DNA from: Bacillus sp. USDA818B3_A
GTDB taxonomy: Bacteria; Bacillota; Bacilli; Bacillales; Cytobacillaceae
Direction: 5' to 3'
DNA: 64,000 nt
NCBI RefSeq assembly: GCF_009928415.1
Contig: NZ_JAABNN010000005.1
Location: 124,001-188,000 of the forward strand
In this document: positions 43,058 to 51,043 of the stretch, piece after piece
Numbering within the stretch: position 1 is the first letter of the stretch
How the letters are laid out: each line of letters begins with the position of its first letter
Position numbers and translations under genes: made by a program
Notes under the pieces: model-generated
Seen by the model: the letters and a program-made list of their open reading frames with translations, nothing else
The model's database searches: none
Told to the model about the DNA's origin: nothing

Positions 43058-43996
43058 TTACGCTTCGACTTTAATTCTTGGATCAATCCAGCGACAGCAA
43101 AGGTCAGTCAACAAGTTAACTAGTAAAAATATCGTGGCGATAAAGACGACACAGCCTTGAACCGTCGGCAAGTCCCGCTGCAAAATGCTATCAATTAAAA
43201 GCCGGCCAATCCCTGGGAGTCCAAAGATCGTCTCCGTGATCACGGCCCCTGAAAGCAACAGTCCCATTTGAACACCAATAATCGTCATAATCGGCGGCAA
43301 CGCATTTTTTAGCGCATGCAGGATGGTTATTCTTAACGATGAGATGCCCTTCGAATATGCTGTCGTGATATAATCATGTTTCAATACATCAATCATCGAT
43401 GATCGGGTGATACGGGCGATGACCCCGCTCACTGCCAAACCAAGGGTCACAGCCGGGAGAATTAAGAATTTCAACTCCCCTGCTTGGTATCCGGAAGAAG
43501 GCAGAATCTTGAACTTAACAGCAAAGATGTACATTAAGATCAAACCTAAAAAGAAGGAAGGAATCGAAACACCTGAAACCGAGAAGGAACTTACAAGGGA
43601 ATCTACCCATGTACCTCGTTTATAAGCACCGATGATACCAATCGCAATTCCTGTTATGATGGCCATCATTAAGCCTAAAACCGTAATACTCACCGTAACA
43701 GGAATACGCTCCAGCAATAACTCCGTAACCCCGCTCCGTGTTTGGTAAGAGGTTCCGAAATCCCCTACAATTGCACCTTTCAAAAAATTCAGATATTGAA
43801 GGGCAAGCGGGTCATTCAGACCCCACTCTTCCCTAATTTGTTCAATCACTTGCTTATCCAAGGCACCAGAACGGGCATCCATTAATTGTGCCACCGGGTC
43901 GCCGGGAATAATGTTCATTAAGATGAACACAATCAGCGTAATTGCGATCCAGATTGGAATGGCCTCAAGTAAGCGGCGAACCGTGTATCCCATCAT
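43058..43996 (-). CDS. OppB/DppB-type ABC permease
   Basis: A 312-residue permease with six helices. It shows the family opening YTVRRLLEAIPIWIAITLIVF, FGTSYQTRSGV, the coupling loop YITTAYSKGISSLRITILHALKNALPP and ITETIFGLPGIGRLL near the end. It stands 21 bp after the binding-protein gene. The closeness of all five transporter genes indicates one operon. Confidence 0.92.
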   Translation of the reverse strand: MMGYTVRRLLEAIPIWIAITLIVFILMNIIPGDPVAQLMDARSGALDKQVIEQIREEWGLNDPLALQYLNFLKGAIVGDFGTSYQTRSGVTELLLERIPVTVSITVLGLMMAIITGIAIGIIGAYKRGTWVDSLVSSFSVSGVSIPSFFLGLILMYIFAVKFKILPSSGYQAGELKFLILPAVTLGLAVSGVIARITRSSMIDVLKHDYITTAYSKGISSLRITILHALKNALPPIMTIIGVQMGLLLSGAVITETIFGLPGIGRLLIDSILQRDLPTVQGCVVFIATIFLLVNLLTDLCCRWIDPRIKVEA

Positions 43997-44016
43997 AGCT
44001 GGCAGCTCCCTTCATT

Positions 44017-45675
44017 TTATTTTTGAGTTTCGTCGATCCACACCTTTGTCAGATCTTGATAGTCAATATCTGTTGGAACAGGCTGCAAGCCCTTTACCCA
44101 TTTCTGATGGACAATAACTGCTTTATTGTAGTTAAAGAACCACCACGGGGCATCTTTCACAATCAAATCTTCCGCCTTTTGAAGGTCACTAATCATTTCC
44201 TTGTCATCAGTGGTCTCACTCGCTTGATCCAGTAACGTATCTACCTCTGTGTTCTTATAATGACTGGTATTTCCGGAAGCTCCATCATTTTTCGAGTGGA
44301 AATAGCGGCTTAAATATTCAACTGGATTGGTAGAACCCCCGTTTGAAGACATGGCCACTTCATAATCGCCGCTATTTAAGCGGTCTGTTAGTGCAGCAAA
44401 ATCGACTTGCTCTGTCTTCACCTTTATTCCTACTTTTTCAAGATATCCACTTAATGCTTCAACAGCCGGTAAGCCAAAGGCTGGATGGGAAGTAGTTAAA
44501 ATCGTTAAGGTAAATCCATTGCCATACCCTGCTTCTTCAAGTAGACTCTTTGCCTTTTTAGGATCATATTTATAGGTGCTGACCGCTTTGTTAAAGCCTT
44601 GGATGGAAGTTGGCAATACACCTTGAGCAGAATAGGCTTTGCCCTGGATAACAGAGTCAATAATCGTCTCACGGTCAATGGCATAGTTAATGGCTTGACG
44701 GACGCGAACATCTTGCCATGGTCCCTTTTTATCAAGATTGAATTTCATATTTCGGGTAAATAGTTCCGGTACTTCAACGATTTGAGATTTATAAGATGGA
44801 TCGGTTGAATAACGCTTATATTGAGCATCACCTAAAACCATCATATCGATTTGTTTAGAAGCAAACGCATTGTCACGCGCCGTTTGGTCGGTCATAATCT
44901 TATAAACTACTTTTTCGAGGTATGGTTTACCAGCATAGTAGTCCTCGTTTGCGACTAAATCCACCTCACTGTCTCTTACCCATTTGGAGAACTTAAATGG
45001 CCCTGCACCGACAGGCTCCTGACCGAATTTCTCTCCTTTTTCCTCTACCACTTCTTTTGGCACAGCCCCTGTAAATGGTAAGGACATAATGGTTAAGAAA
45101 GTGTTATCAGGTTTTGATAGGGTAATTTCTAACTTACTAGAATCAACGACTTTAATTCCGGAAACTTCTTTGCTCGTTCCAGCCATAAATTCTTTGCTGC
45201 CCGCAATAACTGTTAAACTACCTGCATTAGGGGAAGCTGTATTTGGATTTAGAACACGTTCTAATGTGTATTTAAAATCTTCTGCCGTTACTTCGCGGCC
45301 GTTGTGGAATTTTACTCCCTTCCGTAAGGTAAAGGAATACACCTTGCCGTCTGAGCTAATATCCCAACTTTCAGCATTGGCCGGCAGGAATTTCCCCTCC
45401 ACAGCATCGTAGCGGACAAGCGGTTCAAATATGTTCCATGTTATCATCGATGGGTTCGTGCCATGTGAGCGAATGGCCGGATCTAAGTTTTGCGGATCTC
45501 CATATATATTGGCTCTGACTAACGTCCCCCCGTATGTAGGCTTCCCTGAATCCTTTGCTGAAGTATTTTCTGTTGAACTTGTTGTACTAGAATTACTGCT
45601 GCAGGCACTAAGAACTAAAATCATTACAAGCATCGCTATTAGACTGTTAAAAATACTTCGTTTTCCTCTCATCAT
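44017..45675 (-). CDS. Peptide-type ABC transporter substrate-binding lipoprotein
   Basis: A 552-residue SBP_bac_5 receptor. The lipobox LSAC at about residues 22-25 follows a hydrophobic signal. A Ser/Thr linker leads to GGTLVRANIYGDPQNLDPAI, YSFTLRKGVKFHNGREVTAEDFKYTLERVL (family signature) and VRQAINYAIDRETI. It captures the ligand outside the membrane. The family includes dipeptide, opine, glutathione and nickel receptors, so the ligand is open. GGGGG precedes tandem ATGs. It heads the operon; two palindromes lie in its upstream region. Confidence 0.9.
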   Translation of the reverse strand: MMRGKRSIFNSLIAMLVMILVLSACSSNSSTTSSTENTSAKDSGKPTYGGTLVRANIYGDPQNLDPAIRSHGTNPSMITWNIFEPLVRYDAVEGKFLPANAESWDISSDGKVYSFTLRKGVKFHNGREVTAEDFKYTLERVLNPNTASPNAGSLTVIAGSKEFMAGTSKEVSGIKVVDSSKLEITLSKPDNTFLTIMSLPFTGAVPKEVVEEKGEKFGQEPVGAGPFKFSKWVRDSEVDLVANEDYYAGKPYLEKVVYKIMTDQTARDNAFASKQIDMMVLGDAQYKRYSTDPSYKSQIVEVPELFTRNMKFNLDKKGPWQDVRVRQAINYAIDRETIIDSVIQGKAYSAQGVLPTSIQGFNKAVSTYKYDPKKAKSLLEEAGYGNGFTLTILTTSHPAFGLPAVEALSGYLEKVGIKVKTEQVDFAALTDRLNSGDYEVAMSSNGGSTNPVEYLSRYFHSKNDGASGNTSHYKNTEVDTLLDQASETTDDKEMISDLQKAEDLIVKDAPWWFFNYNKAVIVHQKWVKGLQPVPTDIDYQDLTKVWIDETQK

Positions 45676-45720
45676 ATGGCCCCCTTGTTTATTGAATTTA
45701 TTTAATATTCAGATTTCAAT

Positions 45721-45738
45721 AGGTAAAAAAATTTACCT
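45721..45738. promoter_or_regulatory. Palindrome AGGTAAA-N4-TTTACCT before the importer operon
   Basis: A perfect 7-bp dyad with an A4 centre lies 46-63 bp upstream of the binding-protein start codon. A related shorter dyad is at 45805-45818. The position fits an operator. Confidence 0.5.
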
Positions 45739-45804
45739 TCCTTTACCCCACCCCCTTATTGGATCGATGATTAATATGAGCTTCCAACCAAACATGTTGG
45801 CAAG

Positions 45805-45818
45805 AAGGTAAAAACCTT
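45805..45818. promoter_or_regulatory. Second AAGGT-N4-ACCTT dyad
   Basis: A 5-bp dyad with an A4 centre resembles the site at 45721, 84 bp away. Confidence 0.35.
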
Positions 45819-46737
45819 AGTTGATCTTTTGCTGTTGCTCGAGAGTTAGTAACATTTCTTAGGAGTTAGAAAATAGTAAAGTGTATATTTTGAAATGGCA
45901 TTCGTGATGAGAAGTGTCTTAGAAGTAGAATACAGTGATGATAGATAGGCTTATGTTAGATTTTTTAACATCTAGTAAGATTTTTGATGATTTCCCTTCC
46001 ATCTCTTACATTCGATGTTAATTTAATACAAATTATATACTGCAATTTTTCATTCGTAAATAGATAAATCGCAAGAAAATGTTTTCTCAGTATCTATTTT
46101 CAAATGAAAACATTTACATTTTTTGATGAAAAACGTTTACTTTATAAGGTTTTGTCAGAAAAACTCACAATAAATTTATATTTTAAAATAATTAAATACT
46201 AGAGTGAAGATAAAATCACCTTTCCCAAACACTTGATATTTTGTGTGATATTTTATAACACGACTCATTTTCTAGGAATAAACGATGAACGTGCTTATAA
46301 TTGGCATTTTAACGAATTAGTATAAGCAGGTACAAAAAAAACTGTGCTTTTTAGACACAGGATACCTAAGGCGTTGAAAGGTTAGTAATTGATCATGTGA
46401 ATATTTCAATATACCATAGGGCTGATTTTGCTTTACTACCTCTTCTTTATTAAAAAAATTTTTGTGATTTGAGTAAAAAAATATAAAGAATTCAGAACTA
46501 ACTGGGTGAATGTTCGGATTTAGCCATTGTTAGACTATTTCTAATCCAAGTTTAACCTTTCCAAAATTGGACAGGTTTCTATATTTTCCTTTCACTTTTT
46601 TTGACAAAATTTGTGTTAGTTCTTTTCGACTAAGTTTATGATTGAGGCACATATTAACAATAAATAAATGAAAAAGAAAAATTACATGGATATTAAATAA
46701 TACTTTGTTTGAAAGAACCTTAAAACGGAGGTCAATC

Positions 46738-46998
46738 ATGGACACTCATGTGAAATCTGAATTATCTTCATTAAGCGAGCTGCTCTTTTCAATCTTACTA
46801 ACATCGACCATTGGTCTCTTTTGTTACAAATTTAGCGATCCCTTCCCTTGGCTTACATTCATCGGATTCCCATTGGGGATTGCCCTTATGGTTGCATGCT
46901 GGGAAGATAAAAAATATTCATGGAGCATTTTTATAACCGGTATATTATTTAGTGGTTTTGTTTGGTCGATCTTTTATAATTGGTCATCACTGCTGTAA
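46738..46998 (+). CDS. Small membrane protein, 86 residues
   Basis: After a short polar N-terminus (MDTHVKSELSSLSELL) the protein has three predicted helices, the last two joined by the charged loop CWEDKKYS. GGAGGTC lies 5 bases before the ATG at 46738, which is preferred over 46705. It is 34 bp upstream of the cytochrome c gene and probably cotranscribed, so it may be a respiratory-chain accessory; the family is not recognised. Confidence 0.65.
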   Translation: MDTHVKSELSSLSELLFSILLTSTIGLFCYKFSDPFPWLTFIGFPLGIALMVACWEDKKYSWSIFITGILFSGFVWSIFYNWSSLL

Positions 46999-47032
46999 AT
47001 CATGATCTTTTTATGGACAAGGGGGTGTTAGC

Positions 47033-47380
47033 ATGAAGAAAGTACGGATTACAATGATTGGTAATCTAATCCTTGCAGGATGTCTTGTGTTTTTACTATT
47101 TTTTTATGAAGGTCCTCAAAAACAAGCAACAAATCAAGTCGCAGATAAGGGCACCTCTTCAACCGATAAGGCAGAACAGATTGTAGGCAATAATTGCGTC
47201 ACCTGTCATGGTCAAAACCTGCAAGGCGGAGCAGGTCCCAATTTAACAAAGATAGGCTCTAAGTATTCGCAAAGTGAAATCGAAAATATCATTAATCACG
47301 GGAAAAATGCTATGCCTGCAGGGGTCATCCCTCCTGAAAAAGCAAAAATTGTTTCAGAATGGCTTTCGCAGAAGAAATGA
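47033..47380 (+). CDS. Membrane-anchored small cytochrome c (c550/c551 type)
   Basis: A 115-residue protein with one N-terminal membrane segment, a flexible Ser/Thr/Asp linker and a class I cytochrome c domain. Haem attaches at CVTCH (55-59), with Met94 in NAMPAGVI as likely sixth ligand. The N-terminus also shows LILAGC, which could be a lipobox as in CccB, but hydrophobic residues continue after it, so a transmembrane anchor as in CccA is more likely. It carries electrons outside the membrane. Confidence 0.92.
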   Translation: MKKVRITMIGNLILAGCLVFLLFFYEGPQKQATNQVADKGTSSTDKAEQIVGNNCVTCHGQNLQGGAGPNLTKIGSKYSQSEIENIINHGKNAMPAGVIPPEKAKIVSEWLSQKK

Positions 47381-47457
47381 CAACTAACTATAATGAATAA
47401 AAATATTTTTTTGCCTTAATAATCCACAGATGCCGGCTTAATAACGGTTAGGTTTTT

Positions 47458-47488
47458 TACCCTTACCTAGGAGATAAGGGTATTTTTA
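47458..47488. terminator. Bidirectional terminator
   Basis: An 8-bp stem TACCCTTA / TAAGGGTA with a 9-nt loop is flanked by T-runs on the plus side and A-runs on the other, between the cytochrome and transaldolase genes. Confidence 0.85.
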
Positions 47489-47490
47489 GT

Positions 47491-48153
47491 TTACAGCGTA
47501 TTTTTCCAATCAGCGGCAAATTTTTCAATTCCTTGATCGGTCAATGGATGTTTAGATAATTGCTCAATGACTTTAAATGGAATAGTCGCAATATGAGCCC
47601 CTGCCATGGCCACACGTGTCACATGATCTGGATGGCGAACAGAAGCAGCAATGATTTGTGTATCCAATTTTTGAATACGGAACAATTCCGCAATTTTTGA
47701 AACAAGCTGTACGCCATCTTCATTGATATCATCTAAGCGGCCCAAGAATGGCGATACATACGTTGCTCCGGCACGTGCGGCCAAGAGAGCTTGGTTAACT
47801 GAGAAGATAAGGGTGACATTTGTCTTTACTCCCTTTTTAGTAAGGTAACGGCATGCCTCTAAGCCATCTAATGTCATAGGTAATTTAATGGTGATATTTT
47901 TATCCCCCCCATTAATTTTAATCAATTCATTAGCTTCTGCGATCATTTGGACCGCAGTTAAAGCATTTGGAGTTACTTCAGCCGATACAGACTCCACCTC
48001 AGGAACAGCTTTTAAGATTTCTGCGATCCGATCTTCAAATTTTACGCCTTCTTTTGCAACCAAAGATGGATTGGTAGTAACACCAGATAAAACGCCAATT
48101 TTGTAAGCTTTGTTTATTTCGTCTAAATTGGCAGTATCGATAAAAAATTTCAT
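47491..48153 (-). CDS. fsa: Transaldolase / fructose-6-phosphate aldolase-like
   Basis: A 220-residue member of the short transaldolase group (TalC/Fsa, Bacillus YwjH). It opens [17 protein letters not shown], has the VTTNPSL motif, the Schiff-base lysine in [22 protein letters not shown] and [11 protein letters not shown]. It joins or splits C3 units in the pentose phosphate pathway. The ATG at 48153 after GGAGG is preferred to 48168. It follows rpiA by about 210 bp on the same strand, giving a small pentose-phosphate pair. Confidence 0.93.
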   Translation of the reverse strand: MKFFIDTANLDEINKAYKIGVLSGVTTNPSLVAKEGVKFEDRIAEILKAVPEVESVSAEVTPNALTAVQMIAEANELIKINGGDKNITIKLPMTLDGLEACRYLTKKGVKTNVTLIFSVNQALLAARAGATYVSPFLGRLDDINEDGVQLVSKIAELFRIQKLDTQIIAASVRHPDHVTRVAMAGAHIATIPFKVIEQLSKHPLTDQGIEKFAADWKNTL

Positions 48154-48362
48154 GCTTACTTCCTCCATTTGTATGAATGCCTTTATTTACTTGTTTTTGC
48201 TGCCGCATATCCACATGCGCGGCATAATCCATAATATTCCTGGCTGTTCAAAAGATTGAACGAGTTCTTTGGTTAAAGCCTGGTCATCTTTTTATTGTGT
48301 TCTATTTTTTCAACCCATTTTCATCTAATAAATTGGAAGGGTGTGGTACCTTTTCGACCATC

Positions 48363-49034
48363 CTAATGCCGTAAAAGGGTTTCAATTTCCTTATTTGCAT
48401 TTAAGGTAATGACTATATCGGCCATTCCAATAAATAAGCCATTATCGACAACGCCGGGTATCATGTTCAAGTCTCTCTCCAAATCCCCAGGATGAATAAT
48501 ATCCGGGAAATTACAGTCGTATATATAATTCCCGTTATCTGTTCGATATGGAATCCCATCCTTTTTTCTTACTACCGGAGAGCCTCCGAGTTCTTGCAGA
48601 TATTTTCTGGTCATTTCCATTCCAAAAGGTGTCACTTCAACTGGCAACGGGAACGCCCCTAACTTATTGACCATTTTGTGAGAGTCTGCCACAACAATAA
48701 AAGTTTTCGCTGCTTGCGCTATAATTTTCTCTCTTAATAGGGCACCGCCTCCACCTTTAATGAGGTTCAATTCAGGGCTGACTTCATCCGCACCATCGAT
48801 CGCCACATCAAGTTGATCAATTTGATGAAAGGAAACTAAAGGGATGCCAAGTTCTTTTGCTAACTTCTCTGTTTGTAAAGAAGTGGGGATCCCTTTAACA
48901 GAGAGTCCTTGTTGGACTAATTCTCCTAATTTCAAAATGGTATAGTACACGGTTGAACCCGTTCCAAGACCAATGACCATCCCATCCTTTACAAACTCTG
49001 CCGCTTTTTCACCGACTTCTTTCTTCTCATTCAA
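48363..49034 (-). CDS. rpiA: Ribose-5-phosphate isomerase A
   Basis: A 223-residue enzyme interconverting ribose-5-phosphate and ribulose-5-phosphate. The motifs VIGLGTGSTVYY, the active-site DGADEVSPELNLIKGGGGALLREKI and VVADSHKMV are intact. The start is TTG at 49034 with GGAAGGAG 9 bases upstream; an ATG at 49043 in that gap is followed by a stop. It lies 35 bp after the small BA3454-type gene. Confidence 0.95.
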   Translation of the reverse strand: MNEKKEVGEKAAEFVKDGMVIGLGTGSTVYYTILKLGELVQQGLSVKGIPTSLQTEKLAKELGIPLVSFHQIDQLDVAIDGADEVSPELNLIKGGGGALLREKIIAQAAKTFIVVADSHKMVNKLGAFPLPVEVTPFGMEMTRKYLQELGGSPVVRKKDGIPYRTDNGNYIYDCNFPDIIHPGDLERDLNMIPGVVDNGLFIGMADIVITLNANKEIETLLRH

Positions 49035-49069
49035 GGCGTCATACTCCTTCCCATTTATATCAGGGGAAT

Positions 49070-49219
49070 CTATATTGCCCTTTTTAAATTACCCCTTTGT
49101 TTCTTAATTTGTTCTTTTGCGATCTGCAATATTTGTTTTTCCGGGGTACCCTTCTCAACAATTACATTTGTTAAAAAGTTTTTCCCTTTATAATGAATTA
49201 ATAAAGTCACTTCCTCCAT
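49070..49219 (-). CDS. BA3454-type small stress-response protein
   Basis: A 49-residue protein beginning MEEVTLLIHYKGKNFLTNVI and continuing VEKGTPEKQILQIAKEQIKK, the pattern of the BA3454 family (a beta hairpin followed by a helix). GGGGGAT lies 5-8 bases before the ATG at 49219. It is the first gene before rpiA on the same strand. The function of the family is not known to me. Confidence 0.75.
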   Translation of the reverse strand: MEEVTLLIHYKGKNFLTNVIVEKGTPEKQILQIAKEQIKKQRGNLKRAI

Positions 49220-49399
49220 TGTTTATCCCCCAATATATATATTTATCTAATAAACATTTAAGTAACCTAAATAACCCTAGGCTATTTTACGTACCCATGA
49301 TACTCTCCCACTTTTTTACCGTCAAGAAATGTATCTCGACTTAGAGATTTTAGATAATAAAAATAAATCATACAATGAACGTAACTACAAAAAATGAAA

Positions 49400-49429
49400 A
49401 AAACCTATTGATTGTTTTCAACAGGTTTT
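49400..49429 (-). terminator. Terminator of the two-component genes
   Basis: A 7-bp stem AAAACCT / AGGTTTT with partial inner pairing is followed on the minus strand by TTTCATTTTTTG. Confidence 0.7.
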
Positions 49430-49468
49430 AAGAGAGTATTTATTTCATTGTTTTAAAAAGCATAATTA

Positions 49469-51043
49469 TCATGCATTTTCTGTTCTTCCCTTTTTTCTAA
49501 AGGTTGTTGGCGACATACCAATATATTTTTTAAACTTATTATGGAAATAATCAACATTAGCATATCCAACACTTTCTGCCACTTGATAAACTTTATTTCC
49601 TTGAGATAGCAAAGCTTTGGCATTTTCCATTCTAACCTTATCAAGGTATGTATTAAAATAATCCCCAGTGTAATTTTTAAATAGCTTTCCTAAATAGGCA
49701 CTATTATAATTAAATAAATCCGCCAGGGTTTCTAGTTTTAAATTTTTATAATAATTACGATGAATAAAATCCACTAATTTTTTAATTTGAATCGTTTGGT
49801 CCCCCGCATCTAAATGATCTATAATTTTCCTTAAGATTTTATTGAGATAACAAATAAGTGAATATAAATTAGGTTGATGATGAATGTCGACCACAACACT
49901 TGTCGACACCTCCGTAATCACTTGCTGGAGGGCAGGTTTAGCAGCAGAACACTTGCTTAATAAATTCGTCACTAGCTGGATAAATCTTTTTCTAATTTCG
50001 TCTTCATTAAAATCTAGTTTGACCATTACCTGGGCTGCTTCTAGGAGCCTTTCCGCAACAGCCTCTTTGTCTGCAAGATCAATAGCATAATAGATTTTTT
50101 CAGAATAGAGGTGCAAGGGGAATTCATGGTGTAAAATCTCGATGTCAGTCAGTTGATGTTCCTTAATAAATAACTCTGAATTCTTTTTCAAGATACCATT
50201 TTCCATGTAAAAGAAGTGTTGGCCCAATAAAGTTTTTGCCTCATCAAACGCATGTTTAACCCCATAAATACTAAGAAACTCTTCACTTATGCCAGCAATG
50301 ATACTTTCTTTACCGGCTGTTTTTGAGATAATCTCAAAAAGATTTTTTTGACTTTCTTCTGTTCTTAGAGATTCTTTTAACAAAATGCCTATATATGGCT
50401 CCGCAGTTGAAAATACGATTCCTTTTTCCGCTTCAACTACCGTCTCAAGCTTTTCTTTTAGAGAATTTAGAGGATTCGCCTCTAATTTGTTTCTAGTTTG
50501 TTCTTTTATTAAAACCAAAGTAAACTTTTTCCAATCAAGTTTAAGTTCTTCAATCTTTGATTTTACATCAGGATGTTCTGCTGCATCGTTTGTATTTAAC
50601 AATATCTGGATCAGTTGATCTTTATGAAAAGATAAGTTGTGGCTTTGTAATTGCATGATTTCCTTCTTTGTGTCCATTTTCTCTTTTAAAGGACCTAATA
50701 ATTCTATAAGCTCGTCTTCATCAATAGGCTTTAATAAATACCCTGTCACATGATTGCGGATGGCTTTTTGGGCATACTCAAAGTCAGCATAACCACTTAA
50801 AATAATAAAACGTATGTCAGCATTAGTCTGCCTAATCGTTTCAATTAATTGGATTCCGTCCATTCCCGGCATCCGAATATCAATAATCACTAAGTCAATG
50901 GAATGGGTTTTTAGTTTTTGAAGGGCATCATGCCCATCAACGGCTGTATCCACCACTTGAAAACCATGATCAGACCAAGGTATTAAGCTTGTTAATCCAT
51001 CACGAATCAGTGGTTCATCATCAACAATTAAAACCCTATACAT
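49469..51043 (-). CDS. YesN-type response regulator with AraC DNA-binding domain
   Basis: A 524-residue regulator. The receiver domain (1-120) has the acidic pair Asp8/Asp9, the phosphorylation site Asp55 in LVIIDIRMPGMDG and the lysine in LLKPIDEDEL. A long middle region of unknown fold follows, then an AraC-type double helix-turn-helix (about 428-520: LKLETLADLFNYNSAYLGKLFK ... VGYANVDYFHNKFKKYIGMSP). It overlaps the kinase gene by 8 bp and should activate the neighbouring glycan genes. Confidence 0.95.
   Translation of the reverse strand: MYRVLIVDDEPLIRDGLTSLIPWSDHGFQVVDTAVDGHDALQKLKTHSIDLVIIDIRMPGMDGIQLIETIRQTNADIRFIILSGYADFEYAQKAIRNHVTGYLLKPIDEDELIELLGPLKEKMDTKKEIMQLQSHNLSFHKDQLIQILLNTNDAAEHPDVKSKIEELKLDWKKFTLVLIKEQTRNKLEANPLNSLKEKLETVVEAEKGIVFSTAEPYIGILLKESLRTEESQKNLFEIISKTAGKESIIAGISEEFLSIYGVKHAFDEAKTLLGQHFFYMENGILKKNSELFIKEHQLTDIEILHHEFPLHLYSEKIYYAIDLADKEAVAERLLEAAQVMVKLDFNEDEIRKRFIQLVTNLLSKCSAAKPALQQVITEVSTSVVVDIHHQPNLYSLICYLNKILRKIIDHLDAGDQTIQIKKLVDFIHRNYYKNLKLETLADLFNYNSAYLGKLFKNYTGDYFNTYLDKVRMENAKALLSQGNKVYQVAESVGYANVDYFHNKFKKYIGMSPTTFRKKGRTENA

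Larger units (their letters stand above)
45676..46737. other. Long AT-rich intergenic region
   Basis: This 1.06-kb gap between divergent units holds the promoter region of the importer operon and, on the other side, that of the small membrane protein. A word TGAAAACATTTACA at 46105-46118 resembles a catabolite-responsive element with one deviation. A weak minus-strand frame at 46530-46745 has no ribosome binding site. No convincing gene was found. Confidence 0.4.

Noticed and set aside
46105..46118. Catabolite-responsive element TGAAAACATTTACA
   Set aside because: One central base deviates from the consensus and it lies more than 400 bp from both flanking genes.
46530..46745. Minus-strand 71-residue frame ending in KLSRKELTQILSKKVKGKYR...
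   Set aside because: The C-terminal half looks protein-like, but there is no ribosome binding site at any start and the N-terminal half is low complexity. A gene-end remnant is possible but not supported enough.
47033..47380. Cytochrome c as a lipoprotein (LAGC motif)
   Set aside because: The hydrophobic stretch continues for ten residues after the Cys, which fits a membrane helix better than a lipobox.
48169..48362. Protein-like fragments between rpiA and the transaldolase gene (e.g. MVEKVPHPSNLLDENGLKK, then [18 protein letters not shown] in another frame)
   Set aside because: They could be a frameshifted small gene, but no family is recognised and at least two shifts are needed; left unannotated.
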